Shown in pieces: positions 44,604-54,771 of a DNA stretch of 64,000 nucleotides. The DNA lies in contig JAOWBW010000016.1 in assembly GCA_026119855.1 (NCBI GenBank), positions 1,488,001-1,552,000 of the forward strand, written 5' to 3'. The translations under genes were made by a program, and so were the position numbers. Each line of letters starts with the position of its first letter. Positions within the stretch are counted from its first letter, which is position 1. A model generated the notes under the pieces. It made no database searches, was not told where the DNA came from, and saw only the letters and a list, made by a program, of their open reading frames with translations. The stretch is from Campanula takesimana (taxonomy: Eukaryota > Streptophyta > Magnoliopsida > Asterales > Campanulaceae).

Positions 44604-46140
44604 CTATTTCTTCCTTAACTTAGTAGGGGCTTGACCACGATCCACCTTTTCATCCCTCTTCCTCTTGAACCAAGGTATCTCGAAACCGGGAGGAACATCA
44701 AGTCGACTGAACACCGAGGGAGTCAGTCTCGCAAACACATGAGGCCTATCCAGAGCTTGAAATTTGCCGGGAAGTCCGTTTGCTCTCTTCTCGTAAAAGT
44801 CACTATCCAGAAAGTCTTGAGTGGCATCTGCTCTGACATTAGAAGAATCCTCCTTAGCTTCCTTCTTCCTCAAACTCAAGCTAGGCTCGAATTTGTCCCC
44901 CAACAGAGAGCGGCGGATCTCATCAATACCCTCAACACTAGGACGGAACCAATTCAAGTATTTATCCGACAAATAGATGCTTCCTCCATCATGATGAAGA
45001 TTGGTCCAATGATCCATAGTGGTGCCTTGCCCCCAAGCGTGAGCCAAGCTCGTAGAGAACTCTGAGTCCATGAAAGAAATGTCTCAAGGCCGCCCCCCTG
45101 AAAAGAAAGTGTCCTGCTGTTGACCGAATTGTCGCATTACCCTCCGAGCAAAATAGAAAGAGGAGTCCCTCAAATCCAGAAAGACGACCCTGTCGTACCC
45201 AAGGGTATTATCTACGAACCTCCTCACCTTCCAGAAGGAGGGGCACCAAGCGATATCAGTGGTCCCCGCTTTAGCAAAAAGATGAGCCCACTCCTCAATG
45301 CTGAGACCCTTCACTAACAGTCTTCGCCTATAGAAAGTATAAGGTGAATACTCGATCGGAGAGTCCAACAATTTGAAGTGTTCTCTAATCTAAATGGTCA
45401 ACAATAATGGACTTCCCCGAGTCATAGAGCCGGTTCGGTGTAACTCATCAAGACCATGAAGGGTCTCCTCCAAGATGAGAGGGATTATGTTGAAGGCCCA
45501 TCCTCTAGCTTGCAGAACGATGTCCACGAGCTTCGTGTCCGCCATGCCACATTTGCTCATGAAAAGCACGCTTCGAAATAAGCACAATGCCAAGAGCACT
45601 GGGAATCTACACCGTGACCACGAGTCACCCGACCTTTAAATCTCCTAGGCAAAGCGTGGAGATCGACATAGCGGTTATGAATGTAACTCTGCGCCTCAGG
45701 AAGGCCAATACTCAATAAGTCCCTAAGAGACTCCGCCGGTACCTTGTCACAATTAGGAACCGCAATCACCCGGTCAACGGCATATCTAAGATAGCCGCCA
45801 TCTCCTCTACAGTAGGGACCATCTCATTAAGTGAAAAGTTGAAAAGGTGAGTCGATGGATCCCAGAAGCGTGCAACTCCCTTTAGAAGGTCCCATTCCGG
45901 TTTTAGATTCTTCAAGGTGAAAAGAATCTTAAACCCGAACATGTCCACGAATCTCTCTTAGCGAGGTTTATTGAATGAGCAAAAGAACGTTGCTAAATCG
46001 CCCTTGTAGCGTTCTACTAACTGTAAATCAAAGGAAAACTCATCAACAATTATTGATGAAGGGACGGACTTACTTAGGGCCATTGGGAGCAAAAGGTTAA
46101 GAATTCTACTCCAAAAGAAAGGTTCCCAGAACTGATTCAA
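44604..46140 (-). pseudogene. Antisense ORF relic, DUF7745-like
   Basis: Read from 46140 down. Signature KNLKPEWDLLKGVARFWDPS..HLFNFSLNEMVPTVEEMAAIL (about 45900-45790) has the W..L..ARFWDP..PT.EE pattern of DUF7745-type proteins common in plant gypsy elements. Next come LLALCLFRSVLF, an ETLHGLDELHR segment and HFKLLDSPIEYSP. The C-terminus is basic (KRKRDEKVDRGQAPTKLRKK), nuclear-localisation-like. In-frame stops at about 45958, 45387 and 45080 and frameshifts near 45770 and 45590. Opposite strand to gag-pol, so it would need its own promoter to the right, where the twin palindrome 46242-46271 lies. Function unknown. Confidence 0.65.
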
Positions 46141-46241
46141 GGCTGCATGGTATTCTAGGACGGACTAGAGGTATTTATATACAAGTTTGGATACCAAATC
46201 CTCAAGGAAAAAGGAGAAACAGCGGCAGATTGAAAGGATGA

Positions 46242-46271
46242 CTCGTACGAGACATCGATGTCTCGTACGAG
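46242..46271. repeat. Twin palindrome between the two antisense genes
   Basis: CTCGTACGAG at 46242 and 46262, 20 bp apart, about 100 bp upstream of the antisense ORF that starts at 46140. Confidence 0.95.
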
Positions 46272-46708
46272 GCATCTCCCAGTTAAGAACAGCAACAACT
46301 CTGCTTAAATCCCAGGTTGCCCGACAAATCAAAACATGCTCAATCACATCAGAAATCCACCCGAAATAGTTCATACATCACATATATATGGCCCAACGCG
46401 AATCCATTTCATAAAATTACCCCTCGGTTGACCAACTGGATATGAGTCAATACATTTACACAGTCAGAAATAAAACTAAAATTAACTAATGTATTGTGTG
46501 TTAGAGTTAGGAAATAACTGTTGAATAGGTACAAACCAAAGAAAGGAAAAATTGTCTTTGCCTACGCCGAGGCAACAAATACATCGTCAACAAAAAGTGC
46601 GAATGGGGGATCCTATCTACTCAGCACCCAAAGAAAGGAGACGTCGCCATTGCCATGTGATCACTCATCCGTCCGAGGCCTCTTCCCGTAAGAGGCTGTC
46701 TTTGCTGT

Positions 46709-48671
46709 CTAACGAGCCAACCTGCCTAAGAGATCCGCAGTCTCTCTCTTCAACCTCTTGGCATAGGCCATGAACTGGGCGAGCCGTCCCGCGACCTCTC
46801 TATACTCGGCAATGGGTACCTGTTGAGAAGAAACAAATAGAGATATCAAAATCTTCAGATAAATGATAAACAGAGAGATGCAATGGTAGAATGATATGAA
46901 ATGACGGAAGAAGGGTCATAAACCATACCATGGTCGCATCAGCGGGAGGTACGAGTCCCTCAGGCATATCGAAATGCGCGGGAAGATCCTTGGTACACTC
47001 TACTCCCTCAGCCATGCTGTAGGTAAAGGAAGCTGGTCCAAGCTGTGGACGGAAAGGGACGTGGACAGCTCCCTGGGCCTGAGCCTGATCACCCTCTATA
47101 ATCAATCGGGGCATGAGACGAGCAAAGAAGTCCCGATAATCAGCCTCCAAGGACATATGGTCAAAAGCATCCTGACCAATAATGAGGTCCCCTCTCTCCT
47201 CCTCCGCGATGGAATAAGAGTTAAGCATATGAGCCGGTGGGTCCAAAGGGACGATGATGTCGAGTCTGCCACCACCCTACTGGCGAGAGACTCTCTCTCC
47301 TAAGTAGAAGCATCCCCCACTAAGGCTGATCATCAACATCCTTATACCGGCAAACCCGTGAACATGATCAATAGCCAGACCCCGCCAAGGAAAGAAGGCA
47401 ACAGCGGACTCAGGGACGGCCTCCCATCTGTCAAAATACAGCCTCATGCACTCTACCGTCATGTCATCCCCCTCGGCCTGCTCATCACGGGTATCCCTGT
47501 TATCCCGGCGCCATCTCAGAGTATCTGGGAACGTAACAATATTTTCTCGAAGGTTGAAAGTGAAGAGACCAAACATGGCGTATCCCCAAGCCTACAAAAT
47601 GGGAGAAACATAAAAAAATGTCAAAACTGAATAAGCTACTAAGACAAAAAATAAACTGGGGGCTGAAACAAAGGAGGAATACAGAAGAATATAAGTATTG
47701 TACCTCCCAGGCATGACTGTAACCGCCTAAGCCAGCGTTCGTCCGATCACGCGAACTCTCATCCATGGCCACATAGCAGTGGGCCAAGCCAGTAGAATCC
47801 CAACTAGCATCAATAACATGCTGAATATCCCTCGGGCAGCTCAGCAGAGTAAAAAGGCAGTCGACGCATGATTTGCAAATAGCGTCTTAGAAAGGGCCCA
47901 CCATAGAAAGCCACGGACAGCTGCAATTCGGGTACCAGTCAGATGCATCTGACCAGCATTAACAGCAATATAGGCATCGACCTTGTCTCTTAAGGCCTTC
48001 AGAGGGACACCCTTGCCTAGGGTACACAAAGAGAATCCCATAAAATGCATCATGTCGTCCCTGCTAGGAGTAAAGTCCGCATCCACCTCAAGTGGCTCAC
48101 TGAAGATGGCAAGCCCAGTAATGGCATGAAAGTCAGTAGGGGTCATGGTAACATCCCCCCACCGCATGTGCATGGTATGATTACTATCCCACCAGCGCTC
48201 CCGAATGGCCTGGAGCAAGTGCACATTCCTTCTCTCACCGACAAGGCCGTCAAAGAAGGGTTTCAATCTGAGATTCTCGATCTCTTCCTTTATCTCGCCA
48301 TTGAGAGTTTCCCACCTCTCAGCGGCCGCTTGTATGCTACCTCTACAGTTATTGATCACCCTGAATGACTGCAAACAACAGAGACAAAAGAGACAAATGT
48401 CAGAAAAACAGTAAAATCCTCATTCAATCATTTTACCCGAAAAGTCACAGAATTGCCTAGAACGACAGTCAAAATCATGTACTACCATACTACAATGATT
48501 TTCAGCATCAACAAGGGTGAAATTCTATCGAAAGATCAGCCATGCATGATAAACCTTAGCAGCGATAATTGTAGGCGAAAATTGGCAAAAGTCGAATTGC
48601 TAAAACACTAAATTGAGACATGCGACAACGAAATCAACACGGAAACTCAATCAAAGGAAGAGATCCTTACC
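46709..48671 (-). pseudogene. Antisense multi-exon gene relic, Plant-Mobile-Domain-like
   Basis: The exon from 48368 down (after a TTTGCAG acceptor) reads RERWWDSNHTMHMRWGDVTM, then TPTDFHAITGL and FLWWALSKTLFANHAST, which match the PMD family (MAIN/MAIL1-like, aminotransferase-like domain). After a one-base shift near 47850 the frame reads DIQHVIDASWDSTGLAHCYVAMDE to a donor near 47702. The next exon starts near 47594 (AWGYAMFGLF..RWEAVPES..YLGERVSRQ), continuing to about 46930. The last piece (about 46820-46709) has VPIAEYREVAGRLAQFMAYAKR and TAG. An upstream exon may end at 48671 (donor GGCGG|GTAAGG) but has a stop. Plant PMD proteins are known to occur in transposons; its role in this element is unknown. 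Confidence 0.7.
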
Positions 48672-48958
48672 CGCCTAGTCCGAACGGCGTGAGAAATATG
48701 GTCCCCCGGGAACGGGCACAACTCATTCGTCGCCTACACTTTACCCTTCATATGCCTACCAAAGAGGTGCTCTTTGTGGGAACAATGCACACCAGCCATT
48801 TGAAAGGGTTGGGAATCACTAGAACTTGGTGAAAACAAAGATTTTTTAGTGAGAGAATCGCCTAGGGTCGAAAGCTCCCGAGAATGAAATAGGAAAAGTG
48901 ATTTGAAAATCACTTTCAGCGCCTAATATGCCTCTGTTCTGCGCAAAAACAGAGAAGT

Positions 48959-48988
48959 CTCGTACGAGACATCGTTCCCTCGTACGAG
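48959..48988. repeat. Twin palindrome upstream of the PMD-like gene
   Basis: CTCGTACGAG at 48959 and 48979, 20 bp apart, about 290 bp upstream (minus sense) of its possible first exon. Confidence 0.95.
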
Positions 48989-49120
48989 GTATCCCCAGAA
49001 AAGTCTCAGAAAACCATGTTTTCTTGGGAAATTCCAGAAAAGCCCTGCTTTTAACAGAAAGGTCAGAAAAAGCCCTGCTTTAGACCAAGAGGTCAAATCT
49101 GAACCCGTTTCAAGATGGAG

Positions 49121-49930
49121 CATTGAGTCGTCAACAAATGGATATTTTCAGAATTAGAACAAGCAAAGTTGTTTCTCAGTACGAATTTATTCTTACCGCG
49201 CATCCAAGATCATGGGTGAGCAACGAAATCTGCATCAGCAAACTTTAAATCCCACGACTGTCATCAAGACGTAAGTTAATGGTACAGGATTTACAACCGG
49301 GTATCCCACGACTGTTATCAAGATGTAAATTAATAACACAAGATCCCACCATTCAGAATCCCACAATTGTCATCAAGGTGTAAGCTAATGGCATAGGATT
49401 CACATTTTCAATGGAAAGGCAGTCTCGTTGAAAGGAGAAGCAGGGTCCGAGTAATTGGCGTCTCCAAATCCGGGTATCCCACGACTGTTATCAAGATGTA
49501 AGTTAATAACACAGGATCCCACCATTTAAAATCCCATAATTTCCATCGAGACATATGTTAATGGCATAGGATTCACTTTTCTGGCGAATAAGGCATCCTC
49601 ATTGGAAGGAGAAGCAAGGATCCAAGTAATTGGCGTCTCCAAACCCAGAGTCCGATAATTGTTATCAAGACGTATGTTAATAACATAGGATTCACATTTT
49701 CCAACGAATAAGGCAACCTCGTTGGAAGGAGAAGCAAGGTCCGGGTAACTGGCGTCTCCAAAATTGAAGACGGTTCGTCATCAACAAATAGGGCATGTTC
49801 AGAATTGGAGTCAAAGAGATTGGTTCCTCAGTATGGATTGCAAGTGAAGATGGTTCGTCATCAGCAAAAAGGAGTATATTTAGAATTGGGTCAAGGCCAT
49901 TGATTCCTCAGTATGGGTACTCTCTAAACT
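49121..49930. repeat. Tandem and higher-order repeats in the 3' region
   Basis: A sub-repeat with CCCACGACTGTYATCAAGAYG starts at 49251, 49305, 49360, 49478 and 49533 and, degenerate, at 49651. Spacings are 54, 55, 118, 55 and 118, so units of 55 bp lie in a higher-order period of about 173. TTGGCGTCTCC recurs at about 49457, 49631 and 49750. Flanking units with GGTTCGTCATCA (49773 and 49852) add another period of about 79 bp. Such 3' UTR arrays are known in Tat/Ogre elements. Confidence 0.8.
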
Positions 49931-50136
49931 CAAAGCTTTACTTACCGCAAGTATTGTTTTCAAAAATGATTTTCAAAATACCTTAAACCTCAGTTTTTGC
50001 GTATTTTCAGAGTCGAACTACGTTTGGTCTGATTTCCTTCTAAGGAATAAGTAGGCAGCTTTTTAGCACGCCATACCCCTAGTTAAAAATGGCGTCTTTT
50101 CTATCAACGATGGCACTTCATCCATAAGTATTGTCG

Positions 50137-50147
50137 CCGAGGGGCTC
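50137..50147 (+). promoter_or_regulatory. Polypurine tract of the Tat-like element
   Basis: GCCGAGGGGCTC precedes the 3' LTR. Confidence 0.7.
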
Positions 50148-51131
50148 TGTAGACACCCCATTTTGGACGTTCATTTATAATCACACTACTTCTGTGTCTC
50201 GCCTTTGATTTGGGTCAAAACTCGTTAAGTTGGATATGTTTCGTTATGTTTCTGACTGACTCTGTTAGTCAGGGGCCAAAATGAACATTAAAACTGCTGC
50301 AGAGGGCAAAAATGTGATTGCAGCACATGGATATCTCGTACGAGACATTGATGTCTCGTACGAGGTATCCCCCCTTGACAGTCGAGTTTTGGTCAGTTTC
50401 CTTGTTGATCTTAACCCCTTTTCTTGGCAAACACTTAAGCAATCTGGGGAAAATCTCATGGATGATCTTAGAGTCCAAATATACCTCTGTGAGAATCAAA
50501 TCTTGGATTCCCACCTCAACTTACCTTCTTGGCCAAAACCCTAGGTCCAAAAACCCCTATAAATATAGTTGTTCTTGGCTAGAATGACTAATGGTGAATT
50601 AATGGTCAACTCTAGACTCCAAATCTGATCAAAGAAGCTCTCGTAATCAGTCCCTCTTTGATACCCATGAAATTTGGAAGAGCAAGGCCTTTAGTCAAGG
50701 CCATCCATAGGATTCTTGAAGAAAACGCTTAGGTAAAATATTTGCTTTCTATCTTGTCATCTCCTTCTTTGCTTTGAAGTAGTGTGATTCCATTAAAGGA
50801 TCAGCCTAGAGCCTCTCCAATCTATGGAGATGGTCTCAAAGCACATGATCCGACATCCCAAATAAATAAGAAATTATTTATTTGTTTGTTTTTTTTTTCC
50901 TTTTGGTACATGAATGCATGATTTTGAAACGATGATGATGATTTCTTAGAAAGACCAATCCTAAATTGGGTGAATTGGGTTCTCTTTGGCCTTCCTAATT
51001 CATAACTTAATCCCCGAATCCAGACATCTTGGTCCGTGTTCTGACAACAACATGGTGGCGACTCTCAAATCAACAAAAAGGCAAATCGAAGGACGAAAAC
51101 GTGCCTCAAAGGAAAACCTCGCGCATAAACA
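50148..51131 (+). repeat. 3' LTR of the Tat-like element
   Basis: 984 bp, ends AAACA. Twin palindrome at 50335-50364 (20 bp apart) and TATAAATA at 50558-50565. Scattered substitutions relative to the 5' LTR. Confidence 0.95.
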
Positions 51132-51136
51132 GATGG

Positions 51137-52836
51137 GTTAAGAATTGGAAGGACAGTAGAGTGAGTAGGAGATCTAGGAGGAATATGAGTTTGAGGTGAA
51201 GGAGGAGGAAGAGAGGGAGATTGAGTCTCAGCTGTTGGGGAAGTTACATGAGCTGGAGAGTTCCCCCTTGACCTGACAGGGCTGTCTGGTATAGGTGAGT
51301 TCCCCCTTAAGGTTTCAACAGGAGAGAGGGTTTGAGATTGTAAATGAAGAATGCCTTCAATGGGAGCAACATGTTCAGAACTGGAAGTGTTTTTGGGAGA
51401 AGAGGGAGATGAGTGCCTGAATCTTTTGGGATGGGGGAAGGTGATCTAACAGGCCTTCTTTGAACCACAAAATGATCAACAGAAGAAGATGAGGAGGTTA
51501 CCTTATCCATGTTACTTGGTAGATCCTTAGCTGTTGGAAAGTCAGTCTCAGCTGTTGGGACAACTGGCTTAGCTGATGGCATAACTGGCTCAGGTGATCC
51601 TGTACCATGCTTGGCTTTTATGATTTCCTTAATTTGTTGTTGTAGAGAGAACTGGACTCCAAATTCTTCTTCATCAATCTCCATTACAGTACTGGAGTTT
51701 CTTGTCTTCTGAACCTCAGACTCTCCTTCACTTGTTGTGGCTTCATTATCAACATAAATCTGACTGGCCTTACTATCAGCAGCTCTAACTCTTTCTCCAC
51801 TGATAGTGGTTTGGTCATTGCTGTCAATAGGTAGGGATGAGGTTTGGGAGGATGATTTTGTTGATTCACTTAAAGTAGATGAGGAGGAGGAGGATGGTGG
51901 CTCATCAATCTTCTTCTTGCCTAACTTTTTGACAGTTATGGCTTTCATTCTAGTAGGGGACTTAGCTGTTCCTCTAGTGGCCATTCTGGTTACTGGAGCT
52001 TCATCAGGTCCAGGCTTAGCTATTGGGACCTTCTTGGTTGCCTTAGCTGTTGAAGGTTTGGCTTTGGAGGACTTAGCTGTTCCCTCTTTAGAACATTTTA
52101 GAGGGATAGTTTTCTTATCAAACTTTTTGGAGATACTAAAGGGAACTGGTTCAAGACACCTAGTGTTGAGAATGACTGGGAGGTCTTTGAGCTTCTTTGC
52201 TAAGATACCACTCATGAATCTGAATAGGTTTGGTTTGGTGGATCTCACATAAGGTTTGTGGAGAGATGGAGAAGTGGCAAGATTGAAATTTTCAAGCATC
52301 ACTGTGCACCAATTCACTTTCCTTCTAATGAGACCAAGAGCAATTTTCCATTCTGCAGAGCTCAACTGGTCCAAAGAAGACTATTTTCCACACATTCCTT
52401 TGATAACCACATCAGTGAGGGCTGAATTGTTGATGGATAGGTTCTTCTTCAAGATTGATTTGTTCTTTACAGAATCATAGTCAATATCTTCTTGATTGGT
52501 GAATTGCTTGTAGAGAACACTGAATGTTGTATCCAACTCTTTGCTCCAAATGTTGGTTAGAAGGCTACTGTGATTTGAGATGGCATAAGTCATATGCACA
52601 TCTTCAGGTTTGATGATCATGATGACAATTTGGAAGACACATCAAATAGAACTATCTCTTAGCCTAGTTCCAATTTGATATACCTCCAAACAAGCATTCT
52701 CAAGAATTGGATTCTGAGCAGTTAACCTGTTGAGAAGGCCATTGTTTTCTAGTATTTCTTTGACATAGGTTCCTACTTCACTTTCAAATAAATCATTTTC
52801 GATGTAGTATCCATGGGATTCTTCAGGGAGAGCCAT
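51137..52836 (-). pseudogene. Copia B env-like ORF, N-terminal part
   Basis: First ATG at 52836 (MALPEESHGYYIENDLFESE), about 105 bp from a minus-strand TATA box (52939-52947). One frame runs to about 51430 with two in-frame stops (TGA at about 52642, TAG at about 52378), then a frameshift leads to the Tat-like insertion at 51136. An alpha-helical N-terminus (DVHMTYAISNHSSLLTNIW, LSSAEWKIALGLIRRKVNW) is followed by a Lys/Pro/Ser-rich linker with seven-residue repeats (51520-51610). It continues in frame at 36091. No signal peptide or membrane helix visible. Confidence 0.6.
51520..51605. repeat. 21-bp phased TTAGCTG motif inside the env-like coding region
   Basis: AGCTGTTG-type motifs (A positions 51529, 51550, 51571 and 51592) lie exactly 21 bp apart, equal to seven codons on the minus strand (PTAKDLP, PTAETDF, PSAKPVV, PEPVMPS types). 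Confidence 0.8.
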
Positions 52837-53432
52837 TGATTTCAAAGAAATGGGTGAAAAAGAAAACAGAGGATTAGGGTTTGAAAACAGAGTATTCGAG
52901 AAATTGAGAATTTTCGAAGGGGATTTACTGTGGATTTTTTATAAATAGTGAGGAATAATGGAAGTATCGTGGTGAAGAAAGTGGGGACAACGGTTATATT
53001 TTGGGAGAAATAGGTGACGTGGGGATTTAAAGGTAGCCGTTAAGGTGATATAACAGTTATCCTCTTTTACTGTTTAAGTGAACAGTAAATAGAATAGAAG
53101 TAAATGTTATATCATTTATTTCCAGAAATAGCGGGCAGCTATTTAAGGAAAGTAAGGTGCTAAATATAACATAACACACTACAAATTTAATTTTGACCAT
53201 CATATCTCAGAATTGCCACACTTTTGTACCAATAGTACATAATTGGTGGTCAAATCTGTCGATATTTTGGACATAAAATTTATTCAACAGCTAAGTCTAT
53301 GGTCATACCCTATTATGGACCAACATAAATTCCTTGTGTATATAAGGAATATGCACTTAGCTGTTTAATCCACATCAAGTTTTCTCTTTGGTCTTAGCAG
53401 TAGAAATCATACACAGTTTATTTTCAAAGAAA
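52837..53432. promoter_or_regulatory. Divergent promoter region in copia B
   Basis: 596 bp between the env-like ATG (minus) and the antisense ORF ATG (plus). Minus TATA TATTTATAA at 52939-52947 and plus TATA TATATAA at 53339-53345. The zone is AT-rich with two AGCTGTT/AACAGCT motifs (about 53288 and 53356), one just after the plus TATA box. Confidence 0.55.
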
Positions 53433-54506
53433 ATGGGGAGACTTTCTTCTAAGTTCAATCCCAAAAAGATGGCTCAAACTGTTAAGACATTGATCTTTAC
53501 AGTTCCATCTGGTGAGGAGACAGATAGAGAAATATTTGAAAGAGAGTATAGGTCATATACCATACAGAGTGATCATCAGTTGTATGAGGAAGTTGAACAG
53601 CTTCCTCTAGATCACCCTTTGAAGTATAGAGAGGTGAAAGAGAGAGAGAAGAGAAAAAGAGATTGGGAGTGTGAAAAGGAAGCTATAGAGAGGTTTGAAA
53701 GGGAGAGGTTAGATCAACTTAGAAAAGTTGAGGGAAAGGGAAAAGAGAAACAGGTAGAGAAGGGTAGTATAAAGTTGTTTGGTCAGAATATGAGGATAGG
53801 GGAAGGAGAGAGCAACAAAGCAAATGCTGCACAAACTGAAGTCCAAAGGGTCCATTCCCTTGGGGACTTAATGATGAAGAGAGATTTAAAGGTCCATGAG
53901 AAGGACATTGGAAGGAAAACTGTTGAGGGAAATCAGGTTTTGAGGCCATTTACATTGAGGGAGCTGATGAGTCAGAAGGATAGCTTAGCTGTTCAGGCCA
54001 AAAAGGTGCCTGTTGCTGAACAACCAAGGGTTTATGCCCTAGTAACAAGGGATTCTTTGTCCATCAGCATGGCAGTGCTGGAGGGAGGGGGTGATAATTT
54101 CCATGGGGTCCAGCATTCTCCATCAACTACTCACACTCAGCTGTTTAGGCAGTACTTGAGATGTTGTAGTCCTGTCCAAGTCAATGAGGGCAATGATGGA
54201 GGACCTTCATCTCACATGGCTATGATATAAAATGAGAGCATCCAAACCTTAAGAACTTTTAGCTTTATGTCTCCTTTGGATGACTTTCCTCCATATGATG
54301 TTGTTGAGGAGTGGTGGCCAAGAACCATGGGTCCACCTTTGCAGCACTCAGTCACTGCCATTGATCCTTTCATTGAAAGGCATCCTGTATGGCTGGAGAG
54401 GTATGGAGAGACAAGTCAGTCTGTACCTGCAAGGCCATATGGAGAGGAGAGGAGGCAGGAAGCATCTGGGAAGGGGTCTGGAGATGTGTGGAAGCAAGTA
54501 TTGTGA
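53433..54506 (+). pseudogene. Antisense accessory ORF in copia B
   Basis: ATG at 53433, 88 bp after a TATATAA box. The frame to 54506 is broken only by TAA at 54228-54230. A Lys/Glu/Arg-rich region with long helix and coiled-coil character (YREVKEREKRKRDWECEKE) spans residues 65-110. Two SLGDLMMKRDL / TLRELMSQKDSL motifs follow (about residues 148 and 188). After the stop the frame gives SPLDDFPPYDVVEEWWPRTM. It opposes gag-pol, and extra antisense ORFs are known in plant LTR elements. No known domain. The motif AGCTGTT occurs in it (53990 and 54142). Confidence 0.6.
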
Positions 54507-54771
54507 GAGGAACAAGGGTTGAACAACTATGGTTGTTGGTTAGCTGTTCAGGAGAATCTTTTTATTTTTGTTTTTAAGAGGGGAGGGCTACCAGCAACAC
54601 AGGGGTAGTGAGGTTAAGGCATAGTTCCAAACCATATGATGTAAACAGACGATTATATGGTTGTCCTTGAATAGAGATCTGTTTAGGTTGGCTGTTGGAT
54701 CATTGTAAACAGCTAACTATGATCTTTGTACTAGTTTAAAGTTTATGAAATGAATTTTCAGTTAATCCCTT

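Larger units (their letters stand above)
36092..51131 (+). mobile_element. Tat/Ogre-like Ty3/gypsy element with two antisense genes
   Basis: LTRs 36092-37073 and 50148-51131, exact duplication GATGG (36087-36091 and 51132-51136). Primer-binding site TGGCGGCTCCGCTGGGGAC. Sense order: gag, spacer, RT, two RNase H-like regions, integrase. After integrase come two antisense gene relics (44604-46140 and 46709-48671), then tandem repeats and the 3' LTR. Twin CTCGTACGAG palindromes occur at seven places. Multiple stops make it non-functional as a copy. I see no aspartic protease motif in the expected place. Confidence 0.92.
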
